Source of the DNA: OLB6 sp964467455
Lineage (GTDB): Bacteria > Bacteroidota > Ignavibacteria > Kapaibacteriales > Kapaibacteriaceae
Reading direction: 5' to 3'
DNA: 64,000 nucleotides
Assembly (NCBI GenBank): GCA_964467455.1
Contig: CAYXQJ010000006.1
Span: forward strand, 104,451-168,450
Shown: piece after piece, positions 8,280 to 16,689 of the stretch
Layout of the letters: every line of letters begins with the position of its first letter
Position numbering within the stretch: position 1 is the first letter of the stretch
The notes under the pieces: model-generated
The model's input: the letters and a program-made list of their open reading frames with translations, nothing else
The model's database searches: none
Told to the model about the DNA's origin: nothing
Made by a program: the position numbers and the translations under genes

Positions 8280-9665
8280 ATGCGCATCGAACGCGACACC
8301 ATGGGCGAGATCGAGGTACCGTCCACCGCCTATTACGGAGCCCAAACAGCACGTTCCCTCATCCACTTTGCCATCGGCGACGAGACGATGCCCAAAGAGG
8401 TCATCCAGGCCATGGCCATCCTGAAGAAGGCCGCGGCGCTGGTGAATGCCGACCTCAAGACGCTGCCGACAGAGAAGGCCGAGCTGATCGTAAAGGCCTG
8501 CGACGAAGTGATCGACGGTAAGCTGTTCGAGCACTTTCCCCTTCGCGTCTGGCAGACCGGCTCCGGCACCCAGACGAACATGAACGTCAACGAGGTGATC
8601 GCCAACCGTGCTATTGAAATTGCAGGGGGCGAGTTGGGCTCGAAAAAGCCCATTCACCCTAATGATGATGTGAACAAGGCCCAGTCGTCGAACGACACGT
8701 ATCCAACGGCCATGCACATTGCCGCAGCCATTGCGGTGAACAAGGATCTGATCCCGGCCGTCACGACACTCCGCGATACGCTGGCAGCAAAGGCCGCGGA
8801 GTTCAAGGACATGATCAAGAGCGGTCGTACGCACCTGATGGATGCCACGCCGGTGACGCTCGGTCAAGAGTTCAGCGGATATGCCCAACAACTGACGAAC
8901 GATCTGCGCCGCATCGAGCTCACGCTTGACGGTGTGTATGAGCTGGCGCTCGGCGGCACTGCCGTCGGCACCGGCCTCAACACGCATCCAGAGTTTGCTG
9001 TCCGTTCGGCAGCGAAGATCAGCGAGCTGACGGGCCTGCCCTTTGTGACTGCTCCGAACAAATTCGAAGCCCTGGCTGCCCACGATGCTTTGGTGTTCAT
9101 GCACGGAGCGCTCAAGACGCTGGCTGCATCACTCATGAAGATCGCCAACGACGTGCGTTGGATGGCCTCCGGTCCGCGCTGCGGTCTTGGCGAGATCGCC
9201 ATCCCCGAGAACGAGCCGGGATCATCGATCATGCCGGGCAAGGTGAATCCAACGCAGAGCGAGGCCATGACGATGGTGGCGGCACAAGTGTTCGGCAATG
9301 ATGTTGCCGTGAACTTCGGCGGTGCCAGCGGCAACTTCGAACTCAACGTCTTCAAGCCCGTCATCATCTACAATGTGATGCAGAGCATCCGCCTGCTGTC
9401 GGATACCTGCGTGATGTTCAACGAACATTGTGCCGTGGGTATCGAAGCTAATGTGGACCGCCTCAACTACTACAACCAGAACACGTTGATGTTGGTCACG
9501 GCGCTCAATCCGCACATCGGCTACGACAATGCCGCGGCCATCGCAAAGAATGCGCACAAGAAAGGCATCACGCTGAAAGAGTCGGCGATCTCACTGGGCC
9601 ACCTCACCGATGAGCAATTCAACGAGTGGGTGCGTCCGGAAGACATGCTCGGACCACACACGTGA
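8280..9665 (+). CDS. fumC: Class II fumarate hydratase
   Basis: 461 residues, the normal length. It interconverts fumarate and L-malate in the cytoplasm. The lyase-superfamily signature GSSIMPGKVNPTQSEAM (from residue 314) carries the catalytic serine loop. TGSGTQTNMNVNEV (93-106), SSNDTYPTAMH (136-146) and SGRTHLMDATPVT (181-193) are the other conserved blocks and separate it from aspartase and argininosuccinate lyase. ATG 8280 gives the standard N-terminus. The stop overlaps the murB start, so the two are co-transcribed. Confidence 0.96.
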   Translation: MRIERDTMGEIEVPSTAYYGAQTARSLIHFAIGDETMPKEVIQAMAILKKAAALVNADLKTLPTEKAELIVKACDEVIDGKLFEHFPLRVWQTGSGTQTNMNVNEVIANRAIEIAGGELGSKKPIHPNDDVNKAQSSNDTYPTAMHIAAAIAVNKDLIPAVTTLRDTLAAKAAEFKDMIKSGRTHLMDATPVTLGQEFSGYAQQLTNDLRRIELTLDGVYELALGGTAVGTGLNTHPEFAVRSAAKISELTGLPFVTAPNKFEALAAHDALVFMHGALKTLAASLMKIANDVRWMASGPRCGLGEIAIPENEPGSSIMPGKVNPTQSEAMTMVAAQVFGNDVAVNFGGASGNFELNVFKPVIIYNVMQSIRLLSDTCVMFNEHCAVGIEANVDRLNYYNQNTLMLVTALNPHIGYDNAAAIAKNAHKKGITLKESAISLGHLTDEQFNEWVRPEDMLGPHT

Positions 9666-10642
9666 TCGTTGAAGACAACGTCGATCTCGCCCCCTACACG
9701 ACCTTTGGGATCCATCGGACGTGTGCGCATGTGTTGACGGTAGCGTCCGTGAGTGAGCTTGCGCAAGCGCTAACGGTCTTCCCGCATGGAAGGATCTTGG
9801 GTGGCGGATCGAACATTCTTCTTACGCAGGACCTTCATACCCCGGTGATCCGTATCGATCTCCGGGGTATCATGCCAATGGACAACGGCCTGGTGCAGGT
9901 TGCGGCGGGGGAGCGGTGGCACGACCTTGTGACGTGGTGTGTACGTCACGACCTTGGCGGATTGGAGAACCTTGCGTTGATCCCTGGAACGGTCGGTGCA
10001 GCTCCCATGCAGAACATCGGTGCCTACGGAGTAGAACAAGAGCGGTGTTTCGTGGAGTTGCAGGCAATGCATCGCACCACGCAAGAGATCCATACGTTCG
10101 ATCGTGCCGCGTGTGAATTCGGCTATCGTGAGAGTGTCTTCAAAGGCCGCTTGAAAGATCAGTATGTGATCGTCAATGTCACGTACCGGTTGTCGGTGCC
10201 GCCGCATCGCATCAACGCCACGTACAAAGACCTGATGCAGTCCGGCGAGTTGCAGTCGATCAAGGATGTCTACGACGAGGTGATCAAGATCCGCAGTGCA
10301 AAACTTCCCGACCCAACGGTGATCGGCAATGCAGGATCGTTCTTCAAGAACCCGGTCGTTGATGCTGATAAGGCCGCGGCGATCTCATCACAGTATGAGA
10401 ACGTCCCCACCTATCCACAGGCCGATGGTACCGTCAAGCTAGCCGCTGCCTGGTTGATCGATCAATGTGGATGGAAAGGTTTTCGGGAGGGGGCGATCGG
10501 TGTCCATGATCGTCAGGCCCTTGTCTTGGTCAATCACGGCGGTGCGACCGGAACGGATATCCTCGAGCTGAGTAGGCGCATTCAGTCATCCGTCCGCGAT
10601 CGCTTCGCCGTAGACCTTATACCGGAAGTGAATGTCTGGTAG
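9662..10642 (+). CDS. murB: UDP-N-acetylenolpyruvoylglucosamine reductase
   Basis: 326 residues of the FAD-dependent type I MurB family, which makes UDP-MurNAc for peptidoglycan. Visible blocks: APYTTFGI at the N-terminus, ILGGGSNILL (FAD binding), PGTVGAAPMQNIGAYGVE, ECGFG-equivalent CEFGYRESVFK, and GNAGSFFKNPVV with the active-site serine. The likely start is GTG 9662, which overlaps the fumC stop (GTGA). The open frame before it lies inside fumC and adds nothing conserved. Pairing with fumC looks incidental. Confidence 0.94.
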   Translation: MIVEDNVDLAPYTTFGIHRTCAHVLTVASVSELAQALTVFPHGRILGGGSNILLTQDLHTPVIRIDLRGIMPMDNGLVQVAAGERWHDLVTWCVRHDLGGLENLALIPGTVGAAPMQNIGAYGVEQERCFVELQAMHRTTQEIHTFDRAACEFGYRESVFKGRLKDQYVIVNVTYRLSVPPHRINATYKDLMQSGELQSIKDVYDEVIKIRSAKLPDPTVIGNAGSFFKNPVVDADKAAAISSQYENVPTYPQADGTVKLAAAWLIDQCGWKGFREGAIGVHDRQALVLVNHGGATGTDILELSRRIQSSVRDRFAVDLIPEVNVW

Positions 10643-10704
10643 CATCGCCCTGACTGTGTTGCTGGTGGCGACCAAGGGGCGGGTACGACGCACCGGACAG
10701 GTGG

Positions 10705-13700
10705 TCACGGAGATGTTGAAGCCCGATTGATCTGGATCACACGCCCCGCCGACAACTCGACGATCATGTCGGCATCGGCGACGGTATCAAGGCGGTGAGC
10801 GATGATCAACACGGTCACATCGGCAAACTCATCACGGATGGTCTGCTGGATCAAGGCGTCGGTCTCAAGGTCTACCGACGCCGTGGCCTCGTCAAGGACG
10901 ATCACACGGGCATCAGCAAGGATGGCGCGGGCCATGCAGAGCAACTGACGTTGACCCTGGCTGAAGTTGAGGCCGCCTTCATGCACATCCGAGAGAAGAC
11001 CGTTCGGCAACGAACGCACAAAGGCATCCAGGCGCACCCGACGCAACGCCGTCCACACCTGTTCATCCGTTGCTTCATCGAAGCGATCAAGATTACTGCG
11101 TACCGTACCAATGAATAACGTCGGGTCTTGCGGAATGATGGCCAGGTTCCGACGCAGACGTTGCAAGGGGACCGTGGCAATGTCGACGCCGTCGATCAAG
11201 ATCGCGCCGGACTCAGCTTCCACCATGCGGAACAATGCTTGGAACAGCGTGCTCTTGCCCGAGCCGGTGCGGCCGATGATGCCGACCTTTGCGCGCGCAG
11301 GCACAGCGAACGACACACCATGCAACACACGCGGTAGATGCGGTGCATACCTGATGCATAGATCGCGGATCTCCACAGCGCCTGCCGTAGGCCACGGCGT
11401 CGCGTCCGACAACATCGGCGAACGCGTCACGATTGGTTCCGGTGAAAGCGACCCATACGAACGCAGCCGCTCAACAGACGTCATCCGTGATTCCACTTCC
11501 GAAAAGGCACGGATCGCCCAGTTCAAGCTCATCCAGAAACTCAACGCATAGGTGAGGACAACGCCGGCAAGACCGGCACTGATCGCCCCCTGCACTGCCA
11601 ACATGACGATGCCGAGACTTGTGGCAAGGGCAACAAGACCGGAGATGATCGGCACACGTATGCTGAACCACCGATTGAGCAAGATGCTGCAATAGAACGC
11701 ACGTTGATACTGCGTGAGGATGTTGTGATACGTGTCCACGAAGTAACGCTCGCGACCATAGCCGTGGATCACGTCGAGTCCGGTGACCACTTCTTTGAAA
11801 TGGGCATAACGCGGAGAACGCATCACCGACTCGATCCGCTTTGCTTCGCGTGCCGCTGAGCGATAGTCGCGTTGCAGACGATAGAAGATGGCAAGTACCG
11901 GCACGATCACCAAGGCGATGATCGGAAGCACCGACAAGATCAGGATCATCGAGCCGATGGTCTGCGACAACGATTTGAACGACTGTTCGAAGTTCCACGA
12001 CAGATGATCATCGACACCTTCCATGTCTCGCGCAAAACGGTTCAATACACGCCCCATCGGCGTGCTGTCAAAGAACCGTAGCGGCGCTGCCAACACTCCG
12101 TTCAATGCTTCATCATGGATGGTGCGACCTGCTGCCGCTGATCGATACAACCACAAGAAGCGTTCACCTAACCATCCAAGCAGTACGAACAGTCCAAGAC
12201 CACCATAGATGGCCACAGCCATCAACGGATCGATGTTCACCGCCGCCCGATGATCCGCCCAGTAGCCAAGCCACCACGTCTGCAGCATCGGCAGCACAGT
12301 GATCGCCACGGCCGTACCGACCAAACTCGCCAGCACGAACCACGAGAGCACGGGGTGGTCCCCGATCATTGCGCGCACATAGGCGAAGTAGACCTGCATG
12401 CGCACTGCACCGATGTCGCGATCCTCATCGTCCGTAATGCGGCCATCGCTGCGATGGGCCTCTTGTGACGCTTCATCACCCTCGCCCGTGACGTTCACCA
12501 CCTTCGTATGGGCTGCTTTCTCCGGTAGGGGGCTGGCAGTTCGTGGTGCTTCGTCAACATGGACCAAGGCCTCGGCAGGGATCGCGTGTTTGATGTCGTC
12601 ATAACGTCCGGAAGCCACAACACGACCCTGATCGAGGACGATGATCTGATCGAACTTCGGAAGGTGGGCGAGTCGGTGCGTGACCACGATGCGCGTGATG
12701 TCTGCCCACCGACCGAATAACAAGTGGTCAACGAGGTGATCTTCGGTGTGAACATCCACTGCAGAAAGCGGATCGTCCAAGAAGACGATGCCCGGTGATT
12801 GGGCGACCGCTCTGGCCAACGAAACGCGTTGCTTTTGTCCGCCGGAGAGATTCACGCCGCGCTCACCGATCTCCGTGTTCAACCCTGCCGGCATCAACAC
12901 AAGGTCCTGATCCAAGGCGCAGACGCTGAGGATCTTCATCATGGCATCGGTCTCATTGAAGGCGGGCTGACCGAAGAGGATATTCTCTTCGATGGTCGCA
13001 TTCATGATGAAGGCCTCTTGTGGGACGTAGGCCGCACGCGGACGTGTTGTCGCGGCAATGTTCGTGCTGTCGATCGAGCCATGCTGGACTTGGTGCAGGC
13101 CGGCGAGGGTGCGCAGGAGCGTCGACTTCCCGCTGCCGACAGCGCCGACGATGGCCACGGACGTGCCGCTCGGGATCGACAGGGAAATGTCGATTAATGC
13201 GTTCTGGTTCGCCCCCTGATAGGACATCGTGACGTGGGATGCTTCGAGGCCAACGGCATGGTCGGGAGGCGAGACCTCGCGGTCGTCTTCCGGCCGTGTT
13301 GCGGCCGTGAAGTAGCGGTGCAAGCGGGACGTGGCCACGCGCGCATGCTGCAGGTTGGCCAGCAGGTGGCTGATAAGACCGAAGGGCTCTTCGAGCATGC
13401 CGAACAAGGCGATGCAGGCGAAGACGAGCGGGGCAGTGAGCTCGCCGCCGAGCAACACATACGTGCCGAAGCCGGAGAAGGCCACGATCGTTGTGGTCGA
13501 AATGAAGAGGACGGTCGACATGGCGTCGGTGGCGACGATCTTGACGCGTGTGCCGATCTCGTTGCGTCGGACCGATCCGACCTCGGCGTGGACGCTCGGC
13601 TCCCACGCCTGGTACTTCACCACGCGGATGCCTTGCAAGATCTGCGACATCAGCGTGACGCGCTCGTCGCGCAATTCCATGAGGTGGTGGTCGAGGCGAC

Positions 13701-14406
13701 GATATCGCTTGGCGACCATAATGGTCAGCGGCGAGATCACCATCAGCGTTGCCAATGTGGCTAGTGATGCCCAGCCGAGGTAGAAGGTGAGGACGACGAT
13801 CACCAGTGTGGTCTGCAGCGCCGTGTTGAAGAACTCCGGGAAGAAGAACCCACATTCAGCGACGGCATCGGTGTCGCTCGACAGGTGGTTGACCAAGTCG
13901 CCGGTGTTCATCGTCGAGCGAGCGGAATGCCGCAGGCGCAGCGCATGACGCACCACACGGCGGTTGAGGCCGTTGACCACCGTGGCAAAGACGTTCAGGG
14001 CATTGTAGTAGAAGTGCTGCATGAACAGCGCGCCCACCATTCCACTGAGTCCGAGCAACGTGGCGAATACCAGCAGATCAATGGGTATCCGCGATGTCAT
14101 CGAGGCGGCCGGGAGACGTTCCAGCACCAACTTCAACAGGATCGGAGACGACAGCGTGATCAAGACCTTGGTGACGGTCAACATCATCACCCTGCGTGCA
14201 GGGAGTCCGGCTGCAAAAAAGGCACCTCGGATGAACTGTCCGAAATTGGACGCATCCAGCCCCTCATACGCCTCCGAAGCCGATGCCGGTGCAAATCTCT
14301 CGGGAAGGGGCGGAGCATCTTCCGGTTGGAGCGCACGCTTCCGTCCGATCCGGATGAGGGGAACGGCGTCTCTGAATAAAAGGCGGTTTAAGTCGGGAAG
14401 TAGCAA
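10705..14406 (-). CDS. Fused full-length ABC exporter (two TMD-NBD halves, ABCC/MRP-like)
   Basis: About 1230 residues carrying two membrane domains and two ATPase domains in one chain. The first NBD has VGAVGSGKSTLL, LSGGQKQRVSLARA and VFLDDPLSAVDVH; the second has IGRTGSGKSTLFQ, FSQGQRQLLCMARA and VIVLDEATASVD. The N-terminal RKRALQPEDAPPLP and the second signature FSQGQRQLLCMARA resemble the ABCC (MRP/Ycf1) family, which is common in eukaryotes and sporadic in bacteria; most bacterial exporters are half-size. Substrate unknown. The frame extends to 14631, but 14407-14490 is word repeat and beyond it lies the promoter of the divergent gene. I place the start near TTG 14406; ATG 14544 is an alternative. 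Confidence 0.85.
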   Translation of the reverse strand: MLLPDLNRLLFRDAVPLIRIGRKRALQPEDAPPLPERFAPASASEAYEGLDASNFGQFIRGAFFAAGLPARRVMMLTVTKVLITLSSPILLKLVLERLPAASMTSRIPIDLLVFATLLGLSGMVGALFMQHFYYNALNVFATVVNGLNRRVVRHALRLRHSARSTMNTGDLVNHLSSDTDAVAECGFFFPEFFNTALQTTLVIVVLTFYLGWASLATLATLMVISPLTIMVAKRYRRLDHHLMELRDERVTLMSQILQGIRVVKYQAWEPSVHAEVGSVRRNEIGTRVKIVATDAMSTVLFISTTTIVAFSGFGTYVLLGGELTAPLVFACIALFGMLEEPFGLISHLLANLQHARVATSRLHRYFTAATRPEDDREVSPPDHAVGLEASHVTMSYQGANQNALIDISLSIPSGTSVAIVGAVGSGKSTLLRTLAGLHQVQHGSIDSTNIAATTRPRAAYVPQEAFIMNATIEENILFGQPAFNETDAMMKILSVCALDQDLVLMPAGLNTEIGERGVNLSGGQKQRVSLARAVAQSPGIVFLDDPLSAVDVHTEDHLVDHLLFGRWADITRIVVTHRLAHLPKFDQIIVLDQGRVVASGRYDDIKHAIPAEALVHVDEAPRTASPLPEKAAHTKVVNVTGEGDEASQEAHRSDGRITDDEDRDIGAVRMQVYFAYVRAMIGDHPVLSWFVLASLVGTAVAITVLPMLQTWWLGYWADHRAAVNIDPLMAVAIYGGLGLFVLLGWLGERFLWLYRSAAAGRTIHDEALNGVLAAPLRFFDSTPMGRVLNRFARDMEGVDDHLSWNFEQSFKSLSQTIGSMILILSVLPIIALVIVPVLAIFYRLQRDYRSAAREAKRIESVMRSPRYAHFKEVVTGLDVIHGYGRERYFVDTYHNILTQYQRAFYCSILLNRWFSIRVPIISGLVALATSLGIVMLAVQGAISAGLAGVVLTYALSFWMSLNWAIRAFSEVESRMTSVERLRSYGSLSPEPIVTRSPMLSDATPWPTAGAVEIRDLCIRYAPHLPRVLHGVSFAVPARAKVGIIGRTGSGKSTLFQALFRMVEAESGAILIDGVDIATVPLQRLRRNLAIIPQDPTLFIGTVRSNLDRFDEATDEQVWTALRRVRLDAFVRSLPNGLLSDVHEGGLNFSQGQRQLLCMARAILADARVIVLDEATASVDLETDALIQQTIRDEFADVTVLIIAHRLDTVADADMIVELSAGRVIQINRASTSP

Positions 14407-14490
14407 GTAGCGAGATAGGGTTGAGGGTTGAGGGTAGAGGGTTGAGGGTTGAGGGTTGAGTACACGAGCAACGAGCAACGAGCAACGAAA
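14407..14490. repeat. TTGAGGG / AGCAACG word repeats
   Basis: Six TTGAGGG-like heptamers (one TAGAGGG) are followed by four GAGCAAC-like heptamers. The TTGAGGG words are shared with three other loci. The reverse strand is open in the frame of the ABC gene (LNPQPSTLYPQPSTL), so the repeat may lengthen its N-terminus. Confidence 0.85.
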
Positions 14491-14529
14491 AAGCGTGCCA
14501 AATGCGGATTCGCCGTAAATTTGGCGCTT
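14491..14529 (+). promoter_or_regulatory. Candidate promoter with inverted repeat
   Basis: TAAATTTG at 14516-14523 matches the TAnnTTTG -7 box. It overlaps the right arm of an inverted repeat: AAGCGTGCCAAAT at 14491-14503 against ATTTGGCGCTT at 14519-14529, with a 2-nt bulge. It could be an operator for the gene at 14571. Confidence 0.45.
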
Positions 14530-14570
14530 GGTACGCAAAATCATCACCCACGTTTCATGAGAGAGAACAC

Positions 14571-15053
14571 ATGAAGTCCTTGATCGTTGCTGCGGTTGCA
14601 CTGCTCTGTCTGAGCACGGATGCAATGGCACAAAGCACAGAAGAGATCAATATCATCCAAAACCTCTATGGTATGGAGAAGCGCTCGCTCTTCATCATGG
14701 CCATGGATCTTTCGCCGAGTGATTCGGTGTCATTTTGGCCCATCTACGACAAGTACGAAGAGAAGCGCAAGGAGATCGGCAAAGAGCGTATCGAATTCTT
14801 GAAGCAATTCGTCTCGAAATATCCCGCCGTCTCCAGCGAAGAACTTGATGAGATCGTTGAAGAGTCCGCTTCGTTGCAAGAAGATTTCCATGACCTGCTC
14901 ATGGACACGTACAAAGATCTGCGCAAGGCCACATCGTCCATGGTCGCTGCAAAGTTCTATCAGATCGAAGCGTTCTTACACACGGCCATCAACGCTGAAC
15001 TTCAGAGCAAGCTCCCGTTCATCGATGAGTTCTCGGTGAAGCCGAAGAAATAA
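14571..15053 (+). CDS. Small exported helical protein, unknown function
   Basis: 160 residues with a clear signal peptide (MKSLIVAAVALLCLSTDAMA). The mature part is charged and helical, with SDSVSFWPIYDKYEEKRKEI and repeated heptad-like stretches. It resembles small periplasmic helical proteins (Spy/CpxP-like size), but I see no diagnostic motif. ATG 14571 follows GAGAGAAC and gives the signal peptide; the longer frame from 14502 would bury it. Confidence 0.8.
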   Translation: MKSLIVAAVALLCLSTDAMAQSTEEINIIQNLYGMEKRSLFIMAMDLSPSDSVSFWPIYDKYEEKRKEIGKERIEFLKQFVSKYPAVSSEELDEIVEESASLQEDFHDLLMDTYKDLRKATSSMVAAKFYQIEAFLHTAINAELQSKLPFIDEFSVKPKK

Positions 15054-15079
15054 GCGCGATCAACGATCGCCGAACGCTC

Positions 15080-15655
15080 TCAGGCGCGGCTCTCCAACGT
15101 GGGGGCTGCGCCTGTTGCTTTTTGGCCGATCAAGGTCGTAAGAAGACGTTCGACATCATCATCGACCAGCAGCAGGTCGCGGTTCTGCCGCGTGAGGAAT
15201 CCTGCTTCGACCATACGATCGAGCTGCATCAAGAGGGGATCGTAAAAGCCCCCTACATTGAGAATGCCGATGGGGAGATCGTGGAGTCCGAGTTGACGCC
15301 AGGTGAGCGCTTCGAAGAGTTCATCAAGGGTGCCGTATGCGCCGGGAAGGGCCAGGATGGCGTTGGCGCGCTCGATCATGATCTGCTTGCGGACGTGCAT
15401 CGACGGGACTTCGATGAGCTCCGTACAGTTGTCCATGCGGATCTCGGCCTTCGCCAGGAAGGTGGGGATGACGCCGATCACGGGTTGTCCACCGTCCAGC
15501 ACAGCGTTGGCCACGATCCCCATGAGACCTACCGCACCACCACCGTAGACGAGTCCGCAGTGGAGAGTGGACAGGGTTGAGCCTACTCTCTGGGCTAGTG
15601 TTGCAAATGTGTGGTCAGCACCGGAGCGGGAGCCGCAATAGACGAGGACGTTCAT
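15080..15655 (-). CDS. LOG-family protein (TIGR00730 type)
   Basis: 191 residues beginning MNVLVYCGSRSGADHTFATL. It has GLVYGGGAVGLMG and PGAYGTLDELFEALTW, the LOG-family nucleotide-binding and catalytic signature (PGGxGTxxE, here with Ala for the second Gly). Family members release cytokinin-type bases from their 5'-monophosphates; the bacterial substrate is often unknown. It overlaps the upstream LOG gene by 4 bp, so two paralogues are translated in tandem. Confidence 0.85.
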   Translation of the reverse strand: MNVLVYCGSRSGADHTFATLAQRVGSTLSTLHCGLVYGGGAVGLMGIVANAVLDGGQPVIGVIPTFLAKAEIRMDNCTELIEVPSMHVRKQIMIERANAILALPGAYGTLDELFEALTWRQLGLHDLPIGILNVGGFYDPLLMQLDRMVEAGFLTRQNRDLLLVDDDVERLLTTLIGQKATGAAPTLESRA

Positions 15656-16428
15656 TTCTTCGGGACGAAGAGCTGCCTACGAAGGCCGTAGCGCTTGACG
15701 ACGTTGTTCTTTAGGAACTCCGTGGCTTCTTGCACTGAATCGGTGACCAGGAAGAATCGCGCATCCTCCGGAGAGATCGTTCCTTCGTCGACCATCTTCC
15801 TGACACCGGCGCGGATCTCCTCATAGTACTCGGAGCCCATCACGACGATGGGGAAGTCTTTGATCTTACCCGTTTGCATAAGCGTGACCGCTTCAAAAAG
15901 CTCGTCGAGCGTACCAAATCCTCCCGGCATGACCACGAAGCCGAGGGAGTATTTGATGAGCATGAACTTGCGAACAAAGAAGTAGTCAAACTCGATCATC
16001 AGATCGAGGTATGGGTTGGGATGTTGCTCGAAGGGCAAACGAATGTTGCACCCGATGCTCTCGGCGCCGGCCTCTTTTGCGCCTCGATTGGCTGCTTCCA
16101 TAATGCCAGGACCACCGCCTGTGAGGACGCTGAATCCAAGGTCTCCAAGGGCTGCGCCCATCTCGCGGGCAAGCTGGTAATACTTGTGGTCTTCTTTGAA
16201 TCGTGCTGAGCCAAACACGGTCACGCACGGTCCAACGAAGTGCAGCTTCTGAAATCCGTAAATGAACTCGCGTGCCACCCGCAACACAAATCCAAATTCT
16301 CGCAGTCGCGAATGCGGACCGGCAAGAAACTCGCGTTCCGTGCCATTGTTCGTGGTGGATTTGATGATACGGGGCGAGGAGATCCCGGTACTTCTGTCTT
16401 CTTCGTGTTGTTGTTTTTCTTTGTTCAT
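15652..16428 (-). CDS. LOG-family protein, second paralogue
   Basis: 258 residues with TVFGSARFKEDH, LTGGGPGIMEAANRGAKEAG and MPGGFGTLDELFEAVTLMQT, the full signature of the longer LOG-family branch. It carries a ~60-residue N-terminal extension compared with the downstream paralogue. It overlaps genes on both sides by 4 bp, forming one operon of small membrane protein, LOG and LOG. Confidence 0.87.
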   Translation of the reverse strand: MNKEKQQHEEDRSTGISSPRIIKSTTNNGTEREFLAGPHSRLREFGFVLRVAREFIYGFQKLHFVGPCVTVFGSARFKEDHKYYQLAREMGAALGDLGFSVLTGGGPGIMEAANRGAKEAGAESIGCNIRLPFEQHPNPYLDLMIEFDYFFVRKFMLIKYSLGFVVMPGGFGTLDELFEAVTLMQTGKIKDFPIVVMGSEYYEEIRAGVRKMVDEGTISPEDARFFLVTDSVQEATEFLKNNVVKRYGLRRQLFVPKK

Positions 16429-16637
16429 GACTTGATGATCATTGTAAAGATGAAGGGCAGAACGGCAAGGAGCAAGAGACTCAGAATGATCCGCCCTACG
16501 TATCGCATTTGTTGTTGTTGACGTTCCTCCGGCGTGAGGTCGACGTCGACGGCCCGCAAGCGTCCGAGCTTTTTAAAGTTGAGCCATGCGAACCACACGA
16601 CACCCATGGTGACGAAGGCGAGGAGGAGATGCTGCAT
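16425..16637 (-). CDS. Small two-helix membrane protein
   Basis: 70 residues with hydrophobic helices at the two ends (HLLLAFVTMGVVWFAWL and ILSLLLLAVLPFIFTMII) joined by a charged loop. No family recognised. I chose ATG 16637 because the longer frame (to 16679) is encoded by the CGTCCGGCGTCC repeat. Its stop overlaps the start of the LOG gene, so it is probably the first gene of that operon. Confidence 0.6.
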   Translation of the reverse strand: MQHLLLAFVTMGVVWFAWLNFKKLGRLRAVDVDLTPEERQQQQMRYVGRIILSLLLLAVLPFIFTMIIKS

Positions 16638-16643
16638 ATTGAG

Positions 16644-16686
16644 TCGTCCGACGTCCGGCGTCCTTCGTCCGGAGTCCATCGTCCTA
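16644..16686. repeat. CGTCCGGCGTCC-type word repeat
   Basis: Variants of CGTCCGACGTCCGGCGTCC. Related copies lie at 21036-21108, 47930-47990 and 50141-50163. Here it sits between two minus-strand genes. Confidence 0.8.
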
Positions 16687-16689
16687 AGG

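Noticed and set aside
10632..10730. A 32-codon frame after murB (MSGSIALTVLLVATKGR...)
   Set aside because: Starts inside murB and ends inside the convergent ABC gene; no ribosome site. Possible small protein, but not supportable.
14415..14460. TTGAGGG heptamers resemble telomeric TTTAGGG
   Set aside because: Internal, short, irregular and one of several word families; nothing suggests a chromosome end.
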